From Verrucomicrobiota bacterium (lineage in GTDB: Bacteria; Verrucomicrobiota; Kiritimatiellia; CAIQIC01; JAGNIJ01): a DNA stretch of 64,000 nt. Under the pieces are notes generated by a model. It saw only the letters and a program-made list of their open reading frames with translations, did not search any database and was not told where the DNA came from. The DNA is taken from NCBI GenBank assembly GCA_022710725.1, contig JAKLGK010000001.1, positions 363,010 to 427,009 on the forward strand, read 5' to 3'. Positions 42,207 to 51,165 of this stretch are shown piece after piece. Made by a program: the position numbers and the translations under genes. Every line of letters starts with the position of its first letter. Position 1 is the first letter of the stretch.

Positions 42207-43916
42207 GTGAGGCCGGACGCGCTGATCCAGAGTTCCGCCGGTAAAAGCAGGGCCGTCACGGTCCTGTTTTTGGCCGCCGGGGTCCTGCTGCACCTGGCGC
42301 TGGGCGGGGCCGCGATCCGGGCGCAGTCGGCCGTCTTCGACGAGCCCCCGCACCTCTTGAGCGGATACATTTTCCTGGCGACGGGGAAGGATTGCTTCAA
42401 CGGGCTGTACCATCCGCCCGTCCAGCAACTCATGGCCGCGCTTCCACTCCTCGGGCTGAAGCCGGAAGTACCCCGCGAATACGTCGCGGCGCCCTACCGC
42501 GATCCGAATCCCGCCTACGCGCTGGCCCATCGGTTTCTCTTCCACAACGGCGCGGGCACGGATCCCGACCGCCTGCTCAACACCGGGCGCGCGGGGGTGC
42601 TGGTCTTTTCCGGCCTCGCCGCCGTCGCGATCTGGGGCGTCTGCGCCCGGTTCTTCAATCCGCGCGCGGCCTGGATCGCGTTCTTCCTCTACATCCTGAA
42701 CCCCGCGGTGCTGGCGGCGGCCAGCCTCGTGACCACGGACCTGGCGGTCTCCGCGTTCTTCTTCCTGTTCTTCCTCTGCTGGGGGCGCTGGGAGCAGCGC
42801 GGGCAGCGGCGGGATGCCGTGTGGGCCGGCACGCTGCTGGCCCTGGCCCTCGCCAGCAAGTTCACCGCGATCGCTGCGCTGCCGGTTCTCGCCCTCTGGT
42901 TCATCGCGCGCAAGGGGCGCCTGCCGTTCCCGTGGAGCCAGGTCGGCTGGTTCGCCGCCGCTTTAATCCTGATGCTGGCGCTGATCTACCGCGGGCACGA
43001 ATTGCCGGTCTTCGTCGAGGGACTGCGGGGCGTCCTGTTCATGACCAAGAAGGGACAACCAACATTTCTCTTCGGCCGGCACAGCGAGACCGGCTGGTGG
43101 TACTACTTCCCGGCCCTCTTCCTCATCAAGACGCCCTTGCCTTTGCTGCTGGGCCTGCTTGCGGCCGCGTCGGCCGTCCTGCGGAAGCCCATGCGGATTC
43201 CGTGGTATTTGTGGCTTCCGCCGCTGGTCTACTTCGTCCTGCTCTGCCGCTCGGACATCCAGATCGGGCATCGCCACCTCCTGCCGGTGTACCCGTTCCT
43301 GTTTCTCGCGGTGGGGCTGTTCCTGGCCGACCGGTTGCCGCGCCGGCCGTGGGCGATCGCGTCGGCCGCGCTGGGGCTCTGGTACGCCGCCGGGACCGCG
43401 TATTCCGCGCCGTATTTTCTGGCCTACTTCAACGAGACGGTCGGCGGTCCCGCGAACGGGTACAAGTTGGCAACGGATTCCAACGTGGACTGGGGGCAGG
43501 GTCTCCGGGCGCTCCGTGATTATGTTCTAAAAGAGAACATCAGCGGATTTTATCTGTCGTACTTCGGGACGGCCGATCCGAACGCCTATGGTCTGGAACA
43601 CGTCTCGGTGGGCTCCGTGACGAATCCGGATTTCCACGACCGGGATCCGGACCTGCGCAAGGAGCGGCGGGCGCTGCTGGTGGTGTCCGCCACGAATTAC
43701 CAGAGCACCTACTACGAGGGGCATCGCAACTTCGAGTGGCTTCACGCGCGGACGCCGGTTGCCGTGCTCGCGCGGAGCCTGCTGGTATTCGACATCACGA
43801 GAGATGCCGACGCGCACCGGCAGCTTGCGGCCTACTTCGACGCCGTCGGCCGGTCCGCCATGGCGGCGATCGAGCGGGACTGGGCCGCCGCGCTGGACGC
43901 TTCCCCATTCTTCTGA
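42207..43916 (+). CDS. PMT/ArnT-like membrane glycosyltransferase
   Basis: A 569-residue polytopic membrane protein with about ten hydrophobic helices. FDEPPHLLSGY near residues 45-55 has the Asp-Glu of the first periplasmic loop that is catalytic in PMT/ArnT-type (GT39/GT83) transferases. GYKLATDSNVDWGQGLRALRDYV and VYPFLFLAVGL are typical of this subgroup. It would transfer a sugar from a polyprenyl-phosphate donor to protein or lipid on the outer face. The start is GTG at 42207, without a strong ribosome site; the acceptor is unknown. Confidence 0.85.
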   Translation: MRPDALIQSSAGKSRAVTVLFLAAGVLLHLALGGAAIRAQSAVFDEPPHLLSGYIFLATGKDCFNGLYHPPVQQLMAALPLLGLKPEVPREYVAAPYRDPNPAYALAHRFLFHNGAGTDPDRLLNTGRAGVLVFSGLAAVAIWGVCARFFNPRAAWIAFFLYILNPAVLAAASLVTTDLAVSAFFFLFFLCWGRWEQRGQRRDAVWAGTLLALALASKFTAIAALPVLALWFIARKGRLPFPWSQVGWFAAALILMLALIYRGHELPVFVEGLRGVLFMTKKGQPTFLFGRHSETGWWYYFPALFLIKTPLPLLLGLLAAASAVLRKPMRIPWYLWLPPLVYFVLLCRSDIQIGHRHLLPVYPFLFLAVGLFLADRLPRRPWAIASAALGLWYAAGTAYSAPYFLAYFNETVGGPANGYKLATDSNVDWGQGLRALRDYVLKENISGFYLSYFGTADPNAYGLEHVSVGSVTNPDFHDRDPDLRKERRALLVVSATNYQSTYYEGHRNFEWLHARTPVAVLARSLLVFDITRDADAHRQLAAYFDAVGRSAMAAIERDWAAALDASPFF

Positions 43917-43918
43917 TT

Positions 43919-45622
43919 TTATGGTGACGCCACACGGATCGTGCGAACGTCCACAGCGAGGAAGCGGCGCCAGGGATCGTGAATACGAATGGCGCCCGGT
44001 GCGGGTACGCTATGGGGTGGCTCGTGCGTTAACCAGGCCACATCCTGAACGCCTGCTTCCCGTAAACGAGCCAGCAGGGTCGTCAACTCTTCCGGAGTGC
44101 GCACGAGGAAGATGGGGCGGCTGAAAAAGAGAGGCGCAAGGGACGTCGTGGGCAGCAAAGGGACATTGGTAACAAAAACTCTTTCGGGACGAACAGACAA
44201 AACACTCGCGACGTTTTTCGTATAGGTCTGACGTTGAATGAGAAGGCGTATCGAGAACAACTGCAAAAGAACAGCGACGCCCACGGCAGCGGTTATGGTC
44301 GCCTTACCCGCGAGCGAGTTTCTCCACAAAGCCGTTATGACGCGCGCGGCAAGAATGGCGAGAAGCGGGTAGACGGGGAGCAGAAAGCGGCACCCCCAAT
44401 GAATCCCCTGCGAACTGACCACCGGGGCAAGGCAGCCGTATCCGATCGCGTATCCAACAGTCAGCCACACCAAGGCTTTCAATCCCCGGGAGCCAGACAT
44501 CACTGACGCACACTTGGCCGGCGCGAAGCGGGCAAACCCAACGGCCAGTATGGGGGCGGGAGCAAAAAGCCCATTAGTGTACAACATCGTATCCATCGGC
44601 GATGTCGAGGCCGCAAGTGTAACCAAAATCAAGAGCCCGCTCAACCCCATGAGTAGAAAGATCCCAGGCGCCCAGCGATCATCCAACGAGCGAAACAGCC
44701 CGAGAGACAGCAAGGGTATGCTCAACAGGAGTGACACGATTGGTTGTGGATGGGCGTTAAGGAACAGATTGCGAAAAACCACCACTCGTTCGGATACGAA
44801 GCGTGCAAGATTGAAGGCCTCTTTCGCCTGGACAAAGTGATAACCACAAGGATTACCCAATGAACAATAATAGAATATCCATAATGGTATCAGGGTAACA
44901 ACCGCAACGGCGGGGAATAGCCATGCGATACGTCGGCGGGGCGACAGGAAGCCCTGCACAACAGCCCATATGCCGGCGAAAAGATATAATTCATCTCGAA
45001 CATAGATCGCCAATCCGGACAGCAGCGCGGCGACGACCAATGGCAGCGCGGTGCCTGTCCGAAGGTGGCACAGCCCTGCCCAGATAGACCAACCCAACAG
45101 GGCAACGGCCAGCGTATGCTCCCAGAAAGAAAGGCTATAAAACCACAAAGGGCCGGCCAGCCCCGTCAGCAGGACCGCTAGCGGCGCCGCGCCGGGTCGG
45201 GAACCGGTTTCGCGCGCTATGCCATATACGGCCGGCAACAATAGGAGGCCCGCCAAGCAGGGGAGCACGTAGAGCCCGGCGAATCCGATGAGTCTGTACG
45301 GCACACTAGCAAGCAGTGCAAATATCGGCGTGTACTGAAGAAAGAGCTTCCCTCCGATCTTTATACCGAAAGGATATGGAATGGGTGCCCATGCCAAGTC
45401 GGGATCCACGGCCGCCCCCGGCCAGCGAATATCAAAAACACGATATCCACTTTGGATAAGCCCCTCCATCTGTATAAATTTGCAGCCCGTGTCGGCAGCC
45501 CAAAAACCATCGCGGGGGATAAAGAAAGCGAGACACGCGCCATAGATCAAAATAATCGACAAGCCGATCCCAAGGGCGGCGCCAAAGGATGATTTCATCC
45601 CAGACTGTGCAACAATCTCCAT
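43919..45622 (-). CDS. Polytopic membrane protein, probable GT-C glycosyltransferase
   Basis: A 567-residue integral membrane protein with about eleven helices. WAADTGCKFIQMEGLI near residues 41-56 has the acidic residue in the first external loop, as in GT-C enzymes. It is followed by IYVRDELYLFAGIW and HWGCRFLLPVYPLLAI. Its G+C content is visibly lower (about 55%) than nifJ, ligA or nrdJ, so it may be a later arrival. The start is uncertain between ATG 45622 and ATG 45598; neither has a clear ribosome site. Function is inferred only from topology and from its glycosyltransferase-like neighbours. Confidence 0.68.
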   Translation of the reverse strand: MEIVAQSGMKSSFGAALGIGLSIILIYGACLAFFIPRDGFWAADTGCKFIQMEGLIQSGYRVFDIRWPGAAVDPDLAWAPIPYPFGIKIGGKLFLQYTPIFALLASVPYRLIGFAGLYVLPCLAGLLLLPAVYGIARETGSRPGAAPLAVLLTGLAGPLWFYSLSFWEHTLAVALLGWSIWAGLCHLRTGTALPLVVAALLSGLAIYVRDELYLFAGIWAVVQGFLSPRRRIAWLFPAVAVVTLIPLWIFYYCSLGNPCGYHFVQAKEAFNLARFVSERVVVFRNLFLNAHPQPIVSLLLSIPLLSLGLFRSLDDRWAPGIFLLMGLSGLLILVTLAASTSPMDTMLYTNGLFAPAPILAVGFARFAPAKCASVMSGSRGLKALVWLTVGYAIGYGCLAPVVSSQGIHWGCRFLLPVYPLLAILAARVITALWRNSLAGKATITAAVGVAVLLQLFSIRLLIQRQTYTKNVASVLSVRPERVFVTNVPLLPTTSLAPLFFSRPIFLVRTPEELTTLLARLREAGVQDVAWLTHEPPHSVPAPGAIRIHDPWRRFLAVDVRTIRVASP

Positions 45623-45706
45623 GCCGGCCTGCGCTTATCCCGCTTTTTCGAAGCAGCTCATGGGCATGCCGCAGCCTGCCCGGCTTGTGAGCGGCGACCG
45701 CTCATA

Positions 45707-45810
45707 CTACTCCGACCATGAAATACCTGCCACCCCGTTACCGGGGCGGCTACGTAGCCGCGCGCGTAAGCGCTTGGAAAGCGGCAGGTATTTCGTAGCC
45801 GGAGTAATAG
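45707..45810. repeat. Long nested palindromic element, copy 1
   Basis: A 12-base perfect inverted repeat, GAAATACCTGCC (45720-45731) and GGCAGGTATTTC (45783-45794), encloses a 16-base palindrome GCGGCTACGTAGCCGC (45746-45761) and a smaller CCCCG/CGGGG hairpin. Outer arms ACTACTCCG and CGGAGTAATAGT extend it to about 104 bases. A diverged second copy lies at 46052-46130. Confidence 0.85.
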
Positions 45811-46029
45811 TTGTCGAACCGCTCCTGAACTGTGGCATCCCCAGAATCGGCCCCACCGCCAGGAGTTCCTGCCTGATCGATTAGCCCCGAAGAGACGCAC
45901 AAGCACCTCGGCAAGAACAAGCAACAATACAGGCATAGCCAACGCAATGGCCAGCTTGCGCCAAAGGCTATTTCTGCGTGTCATCAATGGCGAACGTATA
46001 CTAATGTCTCCGCAATGGCGACAATTCAA
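45750..46029 (-). pseudogene. Decayed N-terminal fragment of an SGNH/TPR hydrolase paralogue
   Basis: The reverse strand begins ...MTRRNSLWRKLAIALAMPV LLLVLAEVLVRLFGAN, closely matching the N-terminus of the intact protein at 57874-60207 (FRKLGVALAVPFLLLLLAEF LCRGIGAG). After a frameshift, another frame continues DNYYSGYEIPAAF, matching DNPFFAYRFFIPP of that protein. The similarity stops where the palindromic element at 45707-45810 begins, and no catalytic domain remains. I conclude it is a relic of a duplicate gene, truncated at the repeat. Confidence 0.7.
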
Positions 46030-46051
46030 ATAGCCTTTTTACTAATCCGCC

Positions 46052-46130
46052 ATGAAATGCCGGCCGCCCCGTTACCGGGACGGCTACGCAGCCGCGCGCG
46101 TAAGCGCGTGGAGAGTGGCAAGGTTATCGT
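46052..46130. repeat. Nested palindromic element, diverged copy 2
   Basis: ATGAAATGCCGGCCGCCCCG and the following CGTTACCGGGACGGCTACGC segment align nearly base for base with 45718-45755, and GCCGCGCGCGTAAGCGC is identical in both. The outer arms are degraded. It lies upstream of the gene at 46251. Confidence 0.75.
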
Positions 46131-46250
46131 GGCCGCAGTCGTATTTCGCGACCCGCAGTTGGAATGCTGCGCCGATTGATATTGCGCAATTTCTTGCCGG
46201 GCAGTATTACGACAGACGATCCGAGCGGGCTCGAATCGCCCGGCCAAAGC

Positions 46251-48110
46251 ATGCATAAACGATATCCAGCTTGTTTAGTGATGGGGCTCCTTCTCCTGGG
46301 GCTCGCGGCGCATCTGGGTGCCGATGTGTGGCCCCGGGACGCGTTTTCCTGGATGGATCCCGAACAGTACTATCACTGGGCCGGCCGGATCGCCTCGGGC
46401 GGCGCCACCCTGCGGGGATTTCCCGTTGCCTCCATCTATCCCCTCCTGCTGGCCCCTGCCCTTGCCGTTTGCGGATCTATTGGATTCGCGCTGGCCACTA
46501 ATGCCATATGGCTCTTTTTCATGGCTTGGGGTGTGTATTCGCTGTGCCGACACATCCCCCTGACTATCCCCGCGCCTGTCGTTCTGGCCACGATGGTTTC
46601 CTCCCCCCTCCTGCTGGGACTATCACGCGAGTTGTACCTCGAATTCGGACTGACGGCACTGGTTACGCTTACCTATGCGGCGTGGTTTGCACGCCGCCGG
46701 CCCCCCGGCCGTACCGGTTTTGATTTCTTCCCCGTTTTGTTCGGCCTGGGCTTCGCGCTTAAAATGACATGGCCCGTTTTTTTTGTCGGGCCAGTCCTCG
46801 CCACCCTGGTACGCGCCATCCGGACACGCGACGGCCGGCAATGCCTGTGGCTGGCCGGGGCCGTCCTTGCTCCCCCGGCAGTGGTTGTCGGGCTTTTCTG
46901 GCTTCTGAATCCAGCCGGATTCGCCTATTATATGAGCGCGGGAAACACGGCGTTGCGTTCGATGCGGCTCCTTGGTCCGCCCGACGTGATCAGCTCGGCA
47001 TCGGCACTTTACTATCCCGCGGCCTTCGGTCGCTATGGTCTTTTTTTACTGGCCCCGTTTTTCCTGTGGCTGGCCGTTCGGGCCTCCTTGCCCGACCGCG
47101 CGGTATCCAAGACGGATAGAGAAATCGTGGGGGACCTATGGTTGTGGCTGATCGTACCCATCGCCCTGCTAACCTTGCAGGTCGTGAAGGAGCCGCGGCA
47201 TATCGCCCCCTGCGTGGTACCCGCGGTGCTGCTGCTTTTCAAGGGTCTGGATCGGCTGCGCGCTCGCGCGACCCGCGTTATCGTTTCCGGGGTCGTGCTG
47301 ACTCTGGCGGCGACTCAATACGCGCTCACCGCCAGCCGTGCTGTATATGCCCCCTACTACCTGAACCGGTCTTTGAATATCGAGGCCTTAAAGCAGGTCC
47401 TCTTCGAAAACATGCCCGGCCGTGAGCCGTACGTGGACGAGGCGGGCGTTATTGACGTCCCCCGATGGTTGTTCACGCGCAGCCTTCTCATATCCGGCTT
47501 TCCCCCGAATGAATCCCTGGCGCTCGTTTGGGCCTTTCGCCCCGGAATTGTGATGGATATGGAGAATTTCACCCGCCCACACATCGAGTATGCGACCGGC
47601 TATGAGGAGTTCATGGAGCTTTTTTCGCTCGCGGGCGCTAACGCCTATAATCGCCGCTGCGGCTGGAACGGCTGCTATCGCACGCTCGATCGCGACCAAG
47701 CGGCACGAGGCGCAGACGCCCTGATCCTCTTCTCCGCCCCCGGGATCAAGCCCTCCATGAAGAGAGACGGATTTTCATGCGCTACGACCGTTCCCCTCGC
47801 CGACGGGTCGGCAATGAGTGTTTACCTCCCGGCCCGCGCCCCATCCGAATCGTTTCGCCAGACTTACGCCAAGACGTTCTTGAAAGAAAACCCGGGCGCG
47901 TCCGACTTGGAGCTCAATACTGTTTACTATGCCCTGTTGTTACAGCAGTATCTCCGCACGGGCAGTACGGCGCTCGACATCTCATCGGCAGGACTTCCCG
48001 CCGGATTTGTGCCGGGACCGGAGAGGCGGAACATTTACTTTATCTCCATGTATACCCCTCTTGCGCGTCGCCTCGACGAGGCATTGGCTCGCGCCCAAAA
48101 GCAGCCCTGA
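46251..48110 (+). CDS. Polytopic membrane protein, probable GT-C glycosyltransferase
   Basis: A 619-residue membrane protein with about ten helices, then a C-terminal soluble region of about 200 residues (residue 400 onward). WMDPEQYYHWAGRIASG near residue 38 has the acidic first-loop motif of GT-C enzymes; HIPLTIPAPV, LKMTWPVFFVGPVLA and KEPRHIAPCVVPAVLLL follow. The ATG at 46251 is preferred over the in-frame ATG at 46164, which would add 29 charged residues overlapping the repeat. It is transcribed away from the decayed gene. Sugar and acceptor are unknown. Confidence 0.68.
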   Translation: MHKRYPACLVMGLLLLGLAAHLGADVWPRDAFSWMDPEQYYHWAGRIASGGATLRGFPVASIYPLLLAPALAVCGSIGFALATNAIWLFFMAWGVYSLCRHIPLTIPAPVVLATMVSSPLLLGLSRELYLEFGLTALVTLTYAAWFARRRPPGRTGFDFFPVLFGLGFALKMTWPVFFVGPVLATLVRAIRTRDGRQCLWLAGAVLAPPAVVVGLFWLLNPAGFAYYMSAGNTALRSMRLLGPPDVISSASALYYPAAFGRYGLFLLAPFFLWLAVRASLPDRAVSKTDREIVGDLWLWLIVPIALLTLQVVKEPRHIAPCVVPAVLLLFKGLDRLRARATRVIVSGVVLTLAATQYALTASRAVYAPYYLNRSLNIEALKQVLFENMPGREPYVDEAGVIDVPRWLFTRSLLISGFPPNESLALVWAFRPGIVMDMENFTRPHIEYATGYEEFMELFSLAGANAYNRRCGWNGCYRTLDRDQAARGADALILFSAPGIKPSMKRDGFSCATTVPLADGSAMSVYLPARAPSESFRQTYAKTFLKENPGASDLELNTVYYALLLQQYLRTGSTALDISSAGLPAGFVPGPERRNIYFISMYTPLARRLDEALARAQKQP

Positions 48111-48414
48111 CGGCAAGGCAAGCCCATATCAAACAAGAAACAACCGCCGAAGAGAGCCCAACCTGAAACCAAGCTTCTCCAGGGCCACGACACCATCGGC
48201 GCGAATGAGAGCCCAGGGGATCAGGCGCAGGTAGATTCACTCTGATGACTCTCTTCCTGGCAGAAGGTATCCTGCGATTGATTCGTTTTTTTCTTACGTA
48301 TCCACAGAAAGAAGCGATTATTAAACGTACAAGGTGCGAGGTGCGGAGGAAACAGCCGTCGAGTTGAACCCCGCCGCGAGTTTGCTCGACGCGTAATAAA
48401 GGGAGGAAACCGTC
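48111..48414. other. Intergenic region before the RHS operon
   Basis: This 304-base stretch shows no gene I can support. It includes a T-run (48286-48292) and the motif TTTGCTCGACGC (48381-48392), whose complement GCGTCGAGCAAA also occurs twice at 21961-22014. The ribosome site GGGAGG for the next gene is at 48401-48406. Confidence 0.55.
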
Positions 48415-49416
48415 ATGACCCGTCGCTTGCTGTGCGTATGGATGGTGCTCGTTGCCTGTTGTTTCGCTGTTCTCGCGCAAATGCCTCAACAATTTGTCTA
48501 TGTGGGGGAGACAACGAACGGGCCGACGATTCAACTCCTGTTGCGGCTCTATACAAACGATGTTGGTGGTGTCTGCCTCTTCGAAGATTCCAATACCGTC
48601 CAGGTGGCGGATGGATACTATTCTGCCCTTGTGGGGGATACGCCCACGACGGGAACGCTTTCTGAAGCCTTGGGCTGCGGGGAAGTGTATATTGAGCCCG
48701 TCGTGAACGGGGCGCCCGAAGCAAGAGAACTGCTTCATCCCAATGCTTATGCTCTGGTCGCTGATGGCGTGCTGCAAGGCAAGATCACTTCCGCCATGAT
48801 CGCCACCGGGGCCATTCAACAAGCGCACATTCAAAGCGGCGCCATCCAGTCGGCCCACATCAGCGAGGGGGCCGTGTCCTACTGGCAGATTCAGAATGGG
48901 ACCGTCGGCACCAACGATCTGAACGTCGGGGAATTGGATGGCCGATTTGTGAACGTCACGGGCGACACGCTGGCTGGGGACATAAATTTAGGAGGAAAGA
49001 AGATAGGCGGTGTGGCGACTATTACATTTGCCAATAATCCCCCATATATCAGTGGCCCCGTTCTTTCGAACTACTATACCTCCATTTATATTAATAATGG
49101 CAGAATATTAACAAGTGCTGACAATATTGACCATCTGTACTCGTTCTATTCCTTGGGCGGGGGCTGGGCCGGCAACTATGGCCTGTCGTGGCTCAAGCTA
49201 AGATCTGTAACGTCGGCGGGAGCAACCTGGACCACGAACTACACGGCCAGTTTCTACGTGACATCAAATGTCGTCAACGAAATCCGCGTCACCGGGCACT
49301 TCAACATGCAGGGAAGCGCCATCAGCAACGGCGTTTTTGTCGGGAACGGTTCAGCCCTGTATGTCCTGCCGCAGGGCGGCCTGTCCATGGGAACATTCAC
49401 TAATGGCCTCCCATAA
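48415..49416 (+). CDS. Secreted fibre-like protein heading the RHS operon
   Basis: A 333-residue exported protein. Residues 1-21 are a signal peptide (WMVLVACCFAVLAQ). Residues about 120-170 carry a short-period repeat, ITSAMIATGAIQQAHIQSGA then IQSAHISEGAVSYWQIQNG, a beta-solenoid-like pattern seen in phage tail-fibre and collar-like proteins. The C-terminal part (VNVTGDTLAGDINLGGKKI) also resembles tail-fibre repeats. Neighbouring genes lead to an RHS protein, so it may be a surface adhesin or delivery accessory; that role is inference. Confidence 0.72.
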   Translation: MTRRLLCVWMVLVACCFAVLAQMPQQFVYVGETTNGPTIQLLLRLYTNDVGGVCLFEDSNTVQVADGYYSALVGDTPTTGTLSEALGCGEVYIEPVVNGAPEARELLHPNAYALVADGVLQGKITSAMIATGAIQQAHIQSGAIQSAHISEGAVSYWQIQNGTVGTNDLNVGELDGRFVNVTGDTLAGDINLGGKKIGGVATITFANNPPYISGPVLSNYYTSIYINNGRILTSADNIDHLYSFYSLGGGWAGNYGLSWLKLRSVTSAGATWTTNYTASFYVTSNVVNEIRVTGHFNMQGSAISNGVFVGNGSALYVLPQGGLSMGTFTNGLP

Positions 49417-49439
49417 CGCCAAGAAGACAGGAGGCCAAG

Positions 49440-50093
49440 ATGAATGTTCCTTTCATGCCGACGGCCGGCAGGACGGCCTTTGGCTTGCTGTTTGCGCTTT
49501 GTCTCCATGCCCGCGCAGAGGGCCCGGCATGGTGGACGACGCGCGGGGTGCTGGATACCAACGCGCCGGCTGGAGATTATGCCCCAGTCAACCAGGGGCA
49601 GCTTAAGCACATAGCCGTTCAGGCCTGTTCCGAACTGGACGATTCCATCGCCCAATTTGGCGGAGCGGGCACGGCCATCTCCAACTTGGTGGCCGGGTTT
49701 TCAAATACGACCAACTACGCCCCGGTCAATATTGGGCAGCTCAAGAATACGGCCTTGCCGTTCTGTGAGCGCCTGATGGCCATCGGCTATACCAATGACT
49801 ATCCCTGGGCCGGAGCCTCGGCGACCAACGACTATGCCGCCGCCAATATCGGGCAAATGAAATATCTGTTCTCGTTCGACCTGGTCCTGGATACGGACGA
49901 GGACGGCATGCCTGACTGGTGGGAACTCGCGAATGGATTCGATCCCGAAGGCCCGTCCGACGCGGAGGAGGACCCCGACGCGGACGGCTATTCCAATCAG
50001 GAAGAATACCAAGCGGGCACCGATCCCGCAGGATTCAACCCTTCGCCGGTAGTCGCAATTACATACCCCAGAGACGGAGAGGTGCTGCCATGA
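49440..50093 (+). CDS. Secreted protein with calcium-binding EF/TSP3-like loops
   Basis: A 217-residue exported protein, signal peptide ending ARA. Three spaced copies of an NxGQ(L/M)K motif, APVNQGQLKHIA, APVNIGQLKNTA and AAANIGQMKYLF, occur at residues about 48, 97 and 136. DTDEDGMPDWWELANGFDP and DPDADGYSNQEEYQAGTDP are thrombospondin type 3-like calcium loops. This architecture is common in PVC-group secreted proteins of unknown function. An AGGAGG site precedes the ATG, and its stop overlaps the next start (ATGA). Confidence 0.82.
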   Translation: MNVPFMPTAGRTAFGLLFALCLHARAEGPAWWTTRGVLDTNAPAGDYAPVNQGQLKHIAVQACSELDDSIAQFGGAGTAISNLVAGFSNTTNYAPVNIGQLKNTALPFCERLMAIGYTNDYPWAGASATNDYAAANIGQMKYLFSFDLVLDTDEDGMPDWWELANGFDPEGPSDAEEDPDADGYSNQEEYQAGTDPAGFNPSPVVAITYPRDGEVLP

Positions 50094-50590
50094 AAAAAAA
50101 GCGTATATGGGTTTCATTGGCCATGTATGCCTGCTGTGCCTTTGTGAGTACCGCCGGCTATCGAGCTGTCGACGAGCCCCAGCGGCGCGTGGCGTCGGGC
50201 TCCGCGGCCGACACCTACAGTCGAAGCAGTAAATCGATTGAACCGGCGGGAGGGTGGACCGAGATCAGTGTCACGCGGACCAACCATGAAATCCAACTCG
50301 GCAACCACGCGGGAGTGACTGATCAACTAACGCTAAACCCGGACGAAGAAGTGGTTGTTGTTGCCAGGAAGCCTCACTATCCGAAGGGAATAAGCGTCTT
50401 CCTGTACACGTTACATGGCGGGTTGGTGAACGGCAAACCTACGGATTCTATGACGACCGACGGAACCGGGACGATATCGTTCCGGTTCCAAATAGGGCCA
50501 TGGTCGGGAAATTATCCCTTAATCCTGCGGTCTGGCGGGCGAGAAGAAGAGATCAGCTTCTGGGTAACAAAGAAGGATGAGAAGCGATGA
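50090..50590 (+). CDS. Small secreted protein of unknown function
   Basis: A 166-residue exported protein with the signal MKKKRIWVSLAMYACCAFVS. The mature part appears to be one small beta-domain (VTDQLTLNPDEEVVVVARKP, then SVFLYTLHGG, GTGTISFRFQIGPWSGNYPL) with no recognised family. It is coupled by ATGA overlaps to the genes on both sides (50090 and 50587), so its product is probably made in step with the RHS protein and may assist export or folding. Confidence 0.75.
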   Translation: MKKKRIWVSLAMYACCAFVSTAGYRAVDEPQRRVASGSAADTYSRSSKSIEPAGGWTEISVTRTNHEIQLGNHAGVTDQLTLNPDEEVVVVARKPHYPKGISVFLYTLHGGLVNGKPTDSMTTDGTGTISFRFQIGPWSGNYPLILRSGGREEEISFWVTKKDEKR

Positions 50591-51165
50591 AAAAGGCTTT
50601 AACCGGGATTCTTCTTTACGCAGTAGTTGCCGGCAGCCCCCGATGCTCCTACGCCGCCTCGTCATGCGGGAATCCACCGCAACCGCCTGATGTTTGTGGA
50701 GTTTGCGGAGGGACTACTACAGATCCCGATTGCTGCAATCAGAATAATGGAGGAGGCGGAAACTCGCCGGCCGCGCCCGGATCGGGCTGGGGTGGTGCCG
50801 CTAATGGTCCATCGTGCAGCAGTTGTGGAAGCGGGGCGAATCCATTCAATCCCTTTTCCGGCAGTGTCGGCCGCGAAATCAAGGACTTGGAACTGGCTCA
50901 TACCGTCGGGGCCTTTAAACTGCAAATGACGCGCCACTTCGCCAGCCGATGGGACGCCTACCCGCATATCGCTTTTGATACCCCTTTCGGCGGCGCGGGC
51001 TACTGGAGGCACAGCTGGCAGTGGAGCATTCTTGATTTCGGGACCAACGAAATTGGCCAGGAGCGTATTCGGATTATATATCCAAATGGGAAGTTCGGGA
51101 ATTTCGCCAAAGACGCCGTGAGCGCATTCTTCCCGATGGCACCAATTACTACCTCATGTTTCTAG
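50587..51165 (+). CDS. RHS-repeat protein, N-terminal fragment before a frameshift
   Basis: A 192-codon frame beginning with a signal peptide (MKKALTGILLYAVVAGSPRC). A Cys/Gly-rich segment follows (CGVCGGTTTDPDCC, SCSSCGSG) and then a typical RHS N-terminal section: NPFSGSVGREIKDLELA, LTRHF-like LQMTRHFASRWD, GAGYWRHSWQWSI, IRIIYPNGKFGNF. Around 51095-51123 the sense passes to the -1 frame, which reads ILPDGTNYYLMFLDGTKHHF before and into the next frame. The last residues of this fragment (AFFPMAPITTSCF) are therefore out of frame. A one-base deletion, or a sequencing error, is most likely. Confidence 0.8.
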   Translation: MKKALTGILLYAVVAGSPRCSYAASSCGNPPQPPDVCGVCGGTTTDPDCCNQNNGGGGNSPAAPGSGWGGAANGPSCSSCGSGANPFNPFSGSVGREIKDLELAHTVGAFKLQMTRHFASRWDAYPHIAFDTPFGGAGYWRHSWQWSILDFGTNEIGQERIRIIYPNGKFGNFAKDAVSAFFPMAPITTSCF

